Shown: positions 1 to 10,507 of the stretch, in pieces
Position numbering within the stretch: position 1 is the stretch's first letter
How the letters are laid out: the number at the start of each line of letters is the position of its first letter
From: Scleroderma bovista
Taxonomy: Eukaryota; Basidiomycota; Agaricomycetes; Boletales; Sclerodermataceae
DNA length: 54,147 bases
Reading direction: 5' to 3'
Assembly: GCA_037178675.1 (NCBI GenBank)
Contig: JAYMGJ010000249.1
Span: 1 to 54,147 of the forward strand
Notes under the pieces: model-generated
Told to the model about the DNA's origin: nothing
Database searches by the model: none
Seen by the model: the letters and a program-made list of their open reading frames with translations, nothing else
Program-made: the position numbers and the translations under genes

Positions 1-216
1 CCTTGTCAATTTTACAAGTAAAAACTTGAAATGCATGAGTCAAAAATGTACAAGTCAAAGTATCAAAAGTGCAATTCAGAATGTCGAAGTCAAAATATCA
101 AAAGTGTAAGTCAACAAATGTCAAAGTCAAAATATCAAAAGCGCAAATCATAATGTTGTGCGATCCAAAACACCAAATGTATAGTGGTTTGTAACTACGT
201 AGACTAGACATTTTCT
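1..216 (+). repeat. Left terminal inverted repeat with three internal sub-repeats
   Basis: It matches the reverse complement of 15317-15532 with two visible mismatches (in the stretches around 156 and 183). Inside it a motif of the form gtcaaaRtatcaaaagYg followed by an aa-tca-type end occurs three times, starting near 54, 89 and 126, with spacings of 35 and 37 bp. Such phased repeats near transposon ends often bind the transposase. Here that role is inferred. The repeat may continue beyond the left edge of the window. Confidence 0.93.
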
Positions 217-1426
217 CCTGCACCATGTTCAATGAGTAGTAGTAAAAATTTAGCTTCATTTATGGCCATGCCCCTCCCTGCCAGGAACATGATGAACTGC
301 TCACTGGAATAACGTCCATGTGCATCAATAATGAGATCAACGATTTCTACACTATACCCATGACAAGCGAGATAATGAGCGGCAAGGTCTCCGAGCGAGC
401 AGGCTAACATTCGAACGGATGCTGTTGGCGTTGGATAGTAGTTGCTGGAAATTATACCACGTAAATTCCGACTATGGCTATAAATGATGGGAGACAGCTC
501 AGCCGGTGGATGTGTCGACAAATCCGATCGGTTAGAAGTGGGCCGGGAAGCTGCAGAATCTTGGGAAAATGAAGAAGAGAAGGAAGTAGATGGGCCAGAC
601 AAGGAGGGGCGAGACGAGAAGGTGCGAGACGAGGTATGAGACGAAGAGGTCAACACTGAATGGAGAGATGAGGTGTTCAGTGAGCGGGACAGTTGTTCAG
701 CTAATGCGTTGACCGTGACCTGCGTGGTGTTTGCATTGGTATTAGTGGAGGTGAATAATGGTGGCATATCTTGCGTGTTGCCTTTGACGATCACGAAAGC
801 AAGGGCGATCCAAAGAGATGATGTTTCTCTGCGTTTACGGCTACTAAATCCCCTCTCCGCACACGACGCGCTTTCTCTACACATGTAGTATGAGGCAAGT
901 TAGATAGCTAAGAAGAGGAGGCTTACGCTGTGCGATGAATGCCAGGGGGGGAACCAATGACAACCGCATAGAAGCTTGCTTCATCACTGACTAACGTCCG
1001 AACAGCTGGATTGTCAAATGCTGTAAGGAGCTGGGTATGATCTGCGCCATCCGGTAACGAATTCACGAGCAGTTGAAGGGTATTTACAACCTTTCTCGCC
1101 TCGTTCTCCGACTTGCATTGGATAGCAAAAGGTAAAGGTGGCGTCCCACTGCCACATTGGATGTATGGACTATCGTTCAAGTTAGCAAGTGTCTTTGGTT
1201 GATAATTAGCTACATACCAATCACCTGCACCATACACCCGCGCACCATCAGTGGTCTCTCCAATAACAGCCCAGTAATAGTCGTTGGCCATGAATAACAA
1301 CTCACCCATGGTCGCCCCAAATTTTATATATGAAAGCCTCGTGTGTGCATACCTGGATAACAACATGGTCCCGTGTGGTGTGAGTGGGAGAAACTGTGTG
1401 ATCTGAGCTATCTGAGCCTCCTCCAT
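204..1426 (-). CDS. Unrecognised two-exon protein of the TIR element (about 390 aa)
   Basis: Exon 1 runs 1426-927 and exon 2 runs 876-204. A 50-bp GTAAGC...TGTAG intron joins them in frame, giving 391 codons including the stop. Residues 1-166 look folded, with many aromatics and a central Gly/Trp stretch (GAGDWYV). Residues about 190-300 are a low-complexity Ser/Thr-rich linker. The last 80 residues are rich in Leu, Ala and Ile and probably helical. No catalytic motif, zinc finger, signal peptide or membrane segment is evident, and I do not recognise the family. It reads outward, and its last four codons plus stop lie inside the left TIR, so it belongs to the element rather than to a bystander host gene. 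Possible roles are an accessory DNA-binding protein or a cargo gene; neither is shown. No internal stop or frameshift is seen. Confidence 0.6.
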
Positions 1427-1559
1427 AACTGAAGGGACACGAGGAAGGTACGAAGCGCTGTTGTAGTAATCACCGTTGAACTCAAATCAGCGTGATCAAA
1501 ACATTTCTTATCGATTCTTATCGATGGTAGATCAACTACTATGTAGAACGTAGATACAG

Positions 1560-2184
1560 AGCTGCGATCACAGACTACTATCTACTTCATCCTCCTCAGC
1601 CGAGTCTGGGTCTTCGTCTGAAGAAAATTGAACCACCACATCAGGAAACTGGGGAAGAGATGATATTCCCTGATACACATTATAAACATACATCAGAGTG
1701 ATATTGTAATATACCTCAATATCAGCAATTAAACACCCTTACAATTGAACTAGCATAATTGAGCATGTATGATCACACATTAACATCCTTAGTGCACAAT
1801 GATCAAGTGTATATCAGAATGACTCATTGTAGATAATGCAGGATAGACATGGCATTTTGTTATCACACATTATATTTGATGGTTTTATCTTCTAACAGAG
1901 TTGCATCACTTGGTCATCTTGCTACCATTATGTGTCCAACATATAATCAATTATAGCTAACCTGCCAGAATAACATTCCACTTATCAACTTTTACACTCT
2001 TGTACCCCCTTGTCAGGCCTATCAGCAAACTAACCCTTTCACTTAGCTTAGTGTTCAGTTTGGCTGGTAGAGTACATAGCAATAGCATATCAATTAAAAA
2101 AAGATCACACCAAGTTATTCAGACAAATAAAATTCATAGTTCATTTATACCAAGTCGTCCTAAATACTAAATAAACTAAATAAT
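1560..2184. other. AT-rich gene-free stretch beside the foldback repeat
   Basis: Between the unrecognised gene and the foldback core lies AT-rich DNA without convincing coding potential. A short string near 1808 (tgtatatcagaatga) recurs near 46536, which suggests that this stretch is the outer part of the same repeat family that flanks the 40-46 kb palindrome. Confidence 0.45.
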
Positions 2185-3510
2185 AAGTGGCGGGGTCGGG
2201 GTCGGGGTTGTCGTGTGGTGGTGGATGTCGTCGCTGGTGGCGGTGGCTGTCGTCGTCGCGTTGGTGGTGGTGGTCAACACGCGGTGGTGGCCACTGCCGT
2301 CGTCGTCACTGGTGATGGTGGCTGTTGTCGTCGACGCGTTGGTGGTGGTGGTCGACGCGTGGTGGTGGTGATGGTCGACGCTGGTGGCAATGGCCACCGT
2401 CGTTGCGTTAATGGTGGTGGTCGACGCGCGGTGGTTACCACTGCCGTCGTCGTCACTGGTGATGGTGGTGGTGGCTGTCGTCGTGGCGCGTTGGTGGGCG
2501 ACGCCGGTGGTGATGGCCGTCGTCGTCGCGTTGGTAGTGGTGGTGGTCGATGCGCGGTGGTGGGCGTCGACGCTGGTCGTCGACGTCCTCGCGCTGTTGT
2601 CGTCGTCCTCGCGTTGTTGTCGTCGTCCTCGCGTTGGTCGACGACGCTGGTGATGGCGGTGGTGGTTTGTGTCGTGACCGGTGACCGTGGTGGGCGTCAT
2701 CGCGTTGGGGGTGGTAGCGGTCGGTGTCGTCGCTGGTGGTCGGTGTCGGTTGGCGTTAGGGTGCTGGTGCTGGTGCTGGTGGTAGTAGCGTAGTAGTAAA
2801 TACTAGGAAATGTTGCTGCTGATATAATCATACACAAACACACGCACACAAGCACACCTCAAAAATTTCTTTAAGTCCATCGTCACTCTCTCTATCTTCT
2901 TCAACCACCACCACCACCACGCGTCGACCACCCACCACCGCCAGCGTCGACGACGACGACGACCACCACCAACGCGACGACGACAACCACGACGACAACG
3001 ACAGCCACCACCACCACCAATGCGACCACGACGACGACCGCCACTACCCCACCTGATGACGCACCACCCCCACGGCCACTTGGACGACGACGACGACCCC
3101 ACCCCCAGCGTCGACGACGCGGCCACTACCACCACCACTTGGACGGGCCCACGACATGGCCACCACCCCCGTCGACGATAGCGAAGACGGCCATCACCAC
3201 CACTTGGACGACGATGACGGCTACCACCACCACCACCAAACGGCGACGACAGCCATCACCAATACCACGACGACGACAACCATCACCACCAACGCGACGG
3301 CGGGATAACCACCACCAACGCGACGACGTGGCCACAACCCCCAGCGTCGACGACGATGACGGCCACCACCACCACCCCAATACGACGACGACGACCGCTA
3401 CCACCGGTGTCGCCGATCACCACCACTGCAACGACAGCGACGGCAACGACCGCTACCACCATCCCCAGCGTCGACGATGGCGGCTACCACCGTGCGTTGA
3501 CCACCATGTA
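2185..3510. repeat. Foldback repeat I: trinucleotide-skewed inverted arms
   Basis: About 2185-2795 on the plus strand is almost entirely G-rich GGT/GTC/GTCGTCG-type triplets. About 2895-3510 is the complementary C-rich CCACCACC/AACGCGACGACG pattern. The two arms can therefore pair imperfectly around a roughly 100-bp loop. The loop holds tgctgatataatca followed by CA-rich sequence, a string shared with loops near 33213 and 42875. Long open frames through the arms (Val/Gly-rich one way, Thr/His/Asp-rich the other) are composition artefacts, not genes. The right end near 3525-3635 resembles 46090-46200 (shared aatataaattgattaa and ttttgtactgtac). Confidence 0.75.
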
Positions 3511-3922
3511 GTCTACGGCCCAATATATTTATTTTTTTGTACTGTACTTTTTGTATTGAATTGATAATATTATTAAATTGAAAATATAAATTGATTAACA
3601 TGAACATTAATAGAATTATTGGAACAATCTGGGATAACTGTCCAATATTGGACAGGGGAGGGTTGGGTTGCTGATAAATTATCAACATGCACTAATTTGA
3701 TCAAATGATCAAATTCTGTTGGACAATTGGACCTGGCTACTATTGTGAGTCAAAGTGATCAGATACAGCTGAGGAATATGCTTGATCATGTTCACCCATA
3801 GTGGATATACCTGGTCATCACTATCTACGCTACCCTGAATTAACTAGCCTGATCTACTGCTTCATCAAAATGACATTGCAGGATACACTTGACATGCATG
3901 AAAATGGTAGGTAATGCTTTAT

Positions 3923-5832
3923 CTATTTCTCACCGATTTCCTGATGCAGCAACGAGGGTGCAGCATCAATGGGTTCAGGCTCATCATTAGCCATCTGATC
4001 CAATGCCTGCATATGTGCTGCCTCTGAAATGAATCAGCATTAGTAGATGATATCCAGAGATCGAATGAATGTCCTTACGAAGCCCCAAGCCATTAGCCAC
4101 CCCACCCATATATCCTTCTGTTTCATGGAGATCTTGCAGACCTGGCAACAATTGTAATTCATCTACCGCCTCGTGTCCCTCCGTCTCTACTATTGCCGTC
4201 AAAACTGCAGGTATACCCTCGCACTGTCGCACTAAGTTGAGTAGGTTACAGTAGATAATCCAAACTGTCGAACGTCCAACAGAGGGGCAGCCCAACTGAT
4301 GGTAGCACCTGTCGAGGAATTTGTTGAGAGTCAGTGGAATGAGGTCAAAAACGACATGTTTGGGATTGATATAAAGCTGGTGTATGTGATCAATGGCTGC
4401 AGGAGATACCATTACCTACAAGTAGCTTAGCATCCATAGTACCGCTGTTCAAGGATGAAAGTTACCTTGAAATCCAACGCTCCATAGTCTTCAGCGCATG
4501 TGTATATGAGTTCTGGAACTCCGTGTGGTAAAACCTGCATGACCAAGCACGGACATAAGTCAACAGAATACTCGAGTAGTACTATTAACACATACTTTTT
4601 TCCTGTCATGACGTTTGCGGCTGTTGTTGATGCGGTTGCGATAGTTGTTAAGTTCGACTTGGAGCCACGGAATAAAAAGCCAATGGAACACCATGCTGCA
4701 GTAAACATAGTTTAGATCAACACAACAACACTGTGAGTACGTCTATCATACTCACAGCTGTAGGGTGTTGTCAGGATCATACCAGCCAGCATCCAAACCT
4801 GAATCAAGGAGTCTTTCAAAGCCTGGAGAGAAACATCGTCGGAGCTGTGACCATGCAATTTCCGGCATGATATTCTTCTTGGTGCGCATCCATCGGTGTT
4901 GGACAAAGCCTTCAAGTGTCGGATCGTGCATTTGCTGCAGTAAGGTCTGCGCATTGGCGATCCCAAAATTTTCTGTTCCAGGGTCACTCTGAGTCACCAT
5001 AAGGATGTCTGGCAGTATGCAAGCATGTCAGCAACGAGAAAGCAACGAGAAAAACATACATGTGAGACACTTACGCCCAAAATCCTCTACCGTTTCAAGG
5101 TAGTAGGAAAGTATGAGCTGTGGGTTTCGATTAGAATGCCACACTTTCACCCACAAGATGCGCCCTGAAATGGGCTCGATTCCTGTGTGTAACGCAAGGC
5201 CAAACCGTAGCCATTTATCGTGCTGATCAACAGCCCATATGTCATTAACACCGGCAGCCCAAAATCGGCGACGCTGCAAACGGTTGGCCTTGCGTTTGCT
5301 CAGTAAGTGAGCCTTGTATGTAAGGAAATACGAGCTTATGACACTCCTGTATAATAGTTTACATATAGTCAGCACTATGTAGAGTAATGATCAATTTACC
5401 TCGAAACTGCCAAGCCGTGCTCATGAAATAGCAGGCCAATCATTTCACGCACACCAGCATCAGGATAAATGTTCCGCATTTCAACCATGACCTCTCAGAT
5501 GTCGTTGGGAGTAAGCCCTTGCTGGCGGGTACAACACAACCCGAGCTGTTTCCTGATGGCCTTAAACTTTGTCAGGCTGATATGATAGGTGAGTGCCCTT
5601 ATCGCAAACAGTGTACGCAAACTCACCCTATTCCATACTCATCACTATCAATATGTTTATGGAGCTCTGCGAGAATCTCCTTGTCGGTCAATCGGGCCTT
5701 CCACAATCGCCTGATGTGGGGCTCAATCTGATCAAGCGGCGCTAAAAGTAGAGAGAATCATGCAACCTATCTTGAGTTATGATGAGTGCAGGACTTACGA
5801 TTGGGTTTATTTTGATTCAAATGTTTCGCCAT
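3923..5832 (-). pseudogene. DDE-type integrase/transposase of the TIR element, one nonsense codon
   Basis: A nine-exon model starting at 5832 and ending at the TAG at 3923-3925 gives about 480 residues. All introns are short and in phase. A basic stretch (KRKANRLQRRRFW) leads into the core. The first Asp lies in IWAVDQHDKW, the second in SDPGTEN and the Glu in MPEIAWSQLRR, followed by VLPHGVPELIY. This order is typical of the integrase-core family found in Agaricomycetes and fishes (recalled as Pfam PF24764; recalled, not searched). Expected role: cutting and joining the element ends in the nucleus. One in-frame TGA (5497-5495) sits where CGA (Arg, in a PNDIREVM-like context) would restore the frame. 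This copy is therefore probably dead unless the stop is read through. It starts divergently from the alpha-kinase. Family call firm; exact start less so. Confidence 0.82.
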
Positions 5833-6190
5833 CAAGGTCGTACTGTGGGCTCGATCAGTGTTTAAGGGGTTTTGAATATTGCCTGGCGGAACAAGGTCAT
5901 GGGAGAGGCAGCATACAGCGAGCTACAATGCAGCCTCGTCTGAGATCTGGTCGTTTATCTACATTAAGCACTAAGCTCCGTAACACACTGAGCCACCACG
6001 TTCACCTATCTTTGATCAACTGATACACAGTTGGCGGCCGTTCATTGAAACTGTGCCTTATTACAAGGGGTTATGTTGTCCGCCTGATCGACTGGTGGCC
6101 ATCATTGCTCGTGAGTTTCCTTTTTCTGTCGTGTTTTGTTCTTCACCCTGTGGCCACTCCCATATGATTATCGCCATCTAGAAAAATGCA
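5833..6190. promoter_or_regulatory. Divergent intergenic region of the TIR element, left part
   Basis: The integrase starts at 5832 on the minus strand and the kinase at 7919 on the plus strand, so the native promoter for both should lie between them. It is now interrupted by the repeat material at 6191-7523. No TATA box or other element could be assigned with confidence. Confidence 0.35.
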
Positions 6191-7523
6191 GGGGTATAAG
6201 GTACCCCTGACGGGTCACAGGTGGGTACCATATGGGTTGGATCTAGGTTGGAATGCCAATACTGTCAGTACTTGGTACCCTTGGCTGGGACCCTATGGTA
6301 GGTACCCGTGTAGGGGAGAGGGGAGGTCAGAGGGAAGGGGTACACTTGTGTTTTGTAGTGTTGTGGTGTATTACTTCAGCCCATCAACGTGCCCAATTCG
6401 GTGGATGACTATCACAATCTCAATAGCACCAACCACAACAATAATGACGACGGCGCCAACGATGCCCTATACATCAGCCCAGGTATGTGTCCTTGACCTG
6501 TAGCGCCTGACCCCTGGGTTTAACGACCACACACGCGTGCTTTGAAGTAGGTCTGGGTGTCTGCACAACTCGCATGTGCCTTAAGTAAGTCATCTCGCCT
6601 TCTCATGTTCAGCTAATGTTTGCGGTTTGAATTTCAGTCTTCAACATCGCCCACAATGCCCAACGATCTCCCAAGGACACCTTGCAGGTTGGATGGGTGG
6701 CTTAGGTGGCATAGGTGAGGCACGACAACGACAACGCACCCACTTATAGCCGCCCCCACCCCACTCAACAACAACGCCCACTGCTGCGGCCCACAGAGGA
6801 ACACCAACAACGACAACGACACCCACCTGCGCAAATGACCCCAGCGACCACAGAGACACAACGGTGAGAGCAACGACGTCCGCCTTTAACCCTTCCCCTG
6901 TGACCACCACATCTCTACCACCTTTGTCTCACACTGATTACCACCATAGCACGCACGCACGTCGACGACGACGCCTGGCTGCTACCCTGCCCTGCGACCA
7001 CCACCTCTTGCGCTGACCACTATAGCATGCACGCACGTTGGCGATTGCCGTGACCACCACCACTCGGACGAGCACAACAACGCACATAGCTAGGTGCATC
7101 CCAACGACGATGACGTCTGCCATGCAGAGGCACTACGGTGACAACGACGACATTTCCAGCATGCTGAGACACAATGACGATGACGACGACCGCCTGCAGC
7201 GCGCAGAGGCACGGCGGTGACGACCATGACAATGACGGCCGCCCTGCAGCACGAGAGGTGCAATGACGATGACAACGCTCATGCTGCTGGCTTGCCCTAA
7301 GACCACCACTTCTCCACTCCTTAACCACCACCATAGCACGCATGCACGCACGCCAATGGGCACCATGACCGCCACCACGATCATGTAGATATATTGTGTA
7401 TATACATCATGTAATTAATAACATTATTTGACTACGAATGATAGTGCCCTTAGGGGTTATGTTGGTGGATATGGTCAGCTGGTTGGGCCCGGGTTGGCAC
7501 TCGGATACCTGCGGGTTTACCCC
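6191..7523. mobile_element. Candidate small non-autonomous element in the divergent promoter
   Basis: The left end reads ggggtataagg and the right end, reversed, reads ggggtaaaccc, giving a terminal inverted repeat of only about 7 bp. Both ends are flanked by TGCA (6187-6190 and 7524-7527), a possible 4-bp target duplication. The interior is non-coding, with many AC/GAC triplet runs like the foldback repeats and several ggtaccc-type words near the left end. A competing reading is that weak direct repeats (aggggttatgttg at 6066 and 7452; gattatcgccat at 6166 and 7560) define the duplicated unit. The second of these straddles the proposed right end, so the boundaries are tentative. Confidence 0.4.
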
Positions 7524-10302
7524 TGCAGTTAAGTTGACTATTGCCATCTCATCCCATCCGATTATCGCCATGTCCATTTGTTCCTCCATCGTTCTCCGTC
7601 CATCAAATGAATTGTAGCGTAAGCCACCCTGTTTGTGCGAGTCTACTATGTCTGGTCTGACCTTGCTTTGAGGGCAGATGACCGAACTTGGGGATGGTAA
7701 GAATGAATTGCGTATTCACCTGGGCGGAAATGTTTGTTCTCGGTGGTGGTAAGTTTTCAATGCTCGTTGGTTGTGTCTCCGCTAACGTGCATCAACATAC
7801 CGCTCTTTCAAGTCAACTCACAGTTCTGATATTTAAGTCGGTCTCTGTGATTGCTACCCCTCCGTGTCTAGCCCCAGATAGTATCCCGTTACAGATATCC
7901 TGTTATCAACATCTCACTATGCAAGCACCTACTCCAGACCTTGTTACTCAGTTTACGGAGGACACGTTTGCAACAGAAGACAGGTTTTGCCAACGATCTA
8001 GGTGCCAAGCCCTTATCCGGAAAGGCAAACCTTGCCACTATGTCGGGGCCTATGATCCCACTCAGCGAGGGAAATTTGTGTGTGGAACATGCTACAGATG
8101 GTACAAGCAGAAGCCCGCTACCATTCGTGCACCAGTAAATCGTATGTACTGATTATCCTTTGTCTTTCAAGTGTCTGACTAAAATATCACAAGCGCTGCG
8201 GCCAGTTCCCAATCCACAGGATATACGCCAGTCCATAAGCGCTGCACAGTCTCGAGGTATGCTTGATCTGATCACCATGTTTGTTACTCAACCCACCCAT
8301 AGCTTCGCTCAATCCACCCGCTGTTATGGCGATGTCAGGTTCAGTTGCCAGGACTGGTGGTACTGGTGGTCCGCCCATGGTGAATTTCACACCTCCACCC
8401 CTTCCTGTGCTGCTTCCAGGCAGACCGAATGTATATGTTCCATCTGCCTGGAACAATATCCAGCTGCCGGCTCCTCCTGTAGCACGGGCTGCTTCGAATG
8501 CTTTGATGGCACTTCCGCCAGGTTCCTCAGGTTATAGCTCACAGCATTTGCAATACGCTGCACAGTGGGAATGCTGGGCACACATTGCTTACCGTCCACC
8601 ACCTGCAGAGACAATCTCATTGGAAATCTCTGCAGTGTTTGAAGCTGGGGGCAAAAAGAAAAATGCTCGCTCCAATAATATCGGTGTAAGTACTAAATAA
8701 CATCACCGTAGTACTACTATTAATCCAGCATTATAGAGCATATGTGAAGGGTTGAAAGATATCAATGCACAGAGCACAGCCTACGAGCTCGCATCTGTTG
8801 CTCTCCACACCGTTGTGCCACGCATCAAAACTTATTACCCAAGTTTTGGGTGGCGAGAAAATGAGTTCATTGTCCGTGACGCCAAATGGGTTGATCTCAT
8901 GAAGCACCCTAGCGCCCAACCATACTTTTATGGTGACTGTCTTAATGCAAGCAATCGAAAAAACTCGAAAGCGATAGTATTCAAAACCAAACAATTCGGC
9001 TTATTCGTCATTGTCCCCAAGGCCCAATGGGAAGAGTTCGAGGCATTTCGTGACAAACTTGAGCCTTCCTCCCCACCACCCACTCGCTCATGAAGAGTGT
9101 CCCAGCAACCATTGCACCCCGCAACAGCACCTCTGTCCCGGGTACAATCATTTTCTCAGCCGGACACTGTTCCCACGATCGTGATGCCCAGTGTCGTGTC
9201 GCAATCTACATCGAGTTCTGAGCCACCTACGCCTCTTTTCCTTTCCAACAGATGGGCAACTTCCACAGCGTCAAGTAGCGTGTTTGAGAGACCGATCTCA
9301 GAGGATGTTATAGGCAATAATGTAGTATATCATGACTCTTTCTCATTCATTTATTGACGTGAAGTTGACATAGGATACAACTAACGCTATGGCTGTCAAG
9401 CGCCACCACCGTCATACTAGCAGTACGTCAAGCGGATCGTTCAGCCGCCCACCACAGAAGAAACACCTTGGGAACATATTTTCTTCACCCAATTGCGAAC
9501 AGCTCAAGGAAGCGTTACAGTCTGGAGGCGCCTGTGAATTTAATGTAAAAAAAGGTGAGCCACACAAAGTCACAGAGTAGATAATGTACTCATATGAGTC
9601 CAGTCTTTCGGCAGAATATCATGCAGGTTGACTTTTATCCCATCCCTGTATACAATCTTGATGAACTCATCCGCACCAAGATGGCATTCAATATCAAGAC
9701 GGCAGAGCTGTTCTCTGGCAACATCAGGCTTGACCGCTCAACTGATGCCATTCTCGGAGTCGGCACATTCAAGACTGCCCAATCTGCCCAACTGACGCTC
9801 TCGCCTCTGACGTGCTCCAGCATGGGTTCCAGCCCCAACTATGAAGTCGTCCTAAAGCGGCCTTACATCAATGACTTTCCTGCCAATGAACCTGCTGGTC
9901 CTCCGTTTAGCCAGTTTGCCCTTAAAGACAAGTCGAACATACTCTACCGCGAAGCCAATGTTTTGTATTGGGCCAAAGCCCTACTGAAGATGACATATGA
10001 ATTCATTGACCACGCTATTGATTGTGCCAAGGAACCGCCTCCTTTTAACATCCCTCGTCTGCGTTTTGTGGATGCAGGTCTATTATTGGCCTACTCAAAT
10101 GCACCAGCAATCACTGAAGAAGGTGGTTTGCCATCAGTAAAAACCAGTGCCATCGTCAGCATGATGTACCTTGGCGAGGAACTCATCCCTACCCCTTCAG
10201 ATGGCGAGGACTTTGTGAAGTATATTCACAATGGTGATGCGGCACCTTGTGACCTTTTGGACCCAGATGTGGAGAATATTGTGCAATTCCTGGCGTTCAC
10301 AC

Positions 10303-10498
10303 TGTTGTGAGCGAGTGATGCGAGTGAATAGATCTGTGAGATGGAAGCAGAAGCTTTAGCTAGGCTGAGAGACTCAAGATCAGACAGAGTGGGGGCGAGC
10401 CAATTATTATTAGCCCCCTTTATTCTACTCAAGCTATATACTGTGTATTTAGGGGTTTAGGAGGTGGCTGCCAGCTTGTGGCTATGTCAGCCTCAACA
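10303..10498 (-). repeat. Copia LTR, 3' copy in element orientation
   Basis: 196 bp, beginning tgttgtgagcgag and ending cctcaaca on the plus strand. It differs from its partner at an attatta/gttta-type site only. On the minus strand it lies downstream of the polyprotein stop. Confidence 0.97.
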
Positions 10499-10507
10499 CT
10501 CCCCTTC
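10499..10507 (-). promoter_or_regulatory. Copia polypurine tract
   Basis: The minus strand reads GAAGGGGAG immediately upstream of the 3' LTR, the position expected for plus-strand priming. It overlaps the polyprotein stop codon at 10508-10506. Confidence 0.7.

Noticed and set aside
2215..3564. Long open frames on both strands (Val/Gly/Arg-rich or Thr/His/Asp-rich)
   Set aside because: They follow from triplet-skewed foldback arms lacking stop codons; no domain, intron or codon preference supports them. The same applies to frames in 6634-7384, 31937-32316, 33206-33738, 39268-39646 and 42587-43427.
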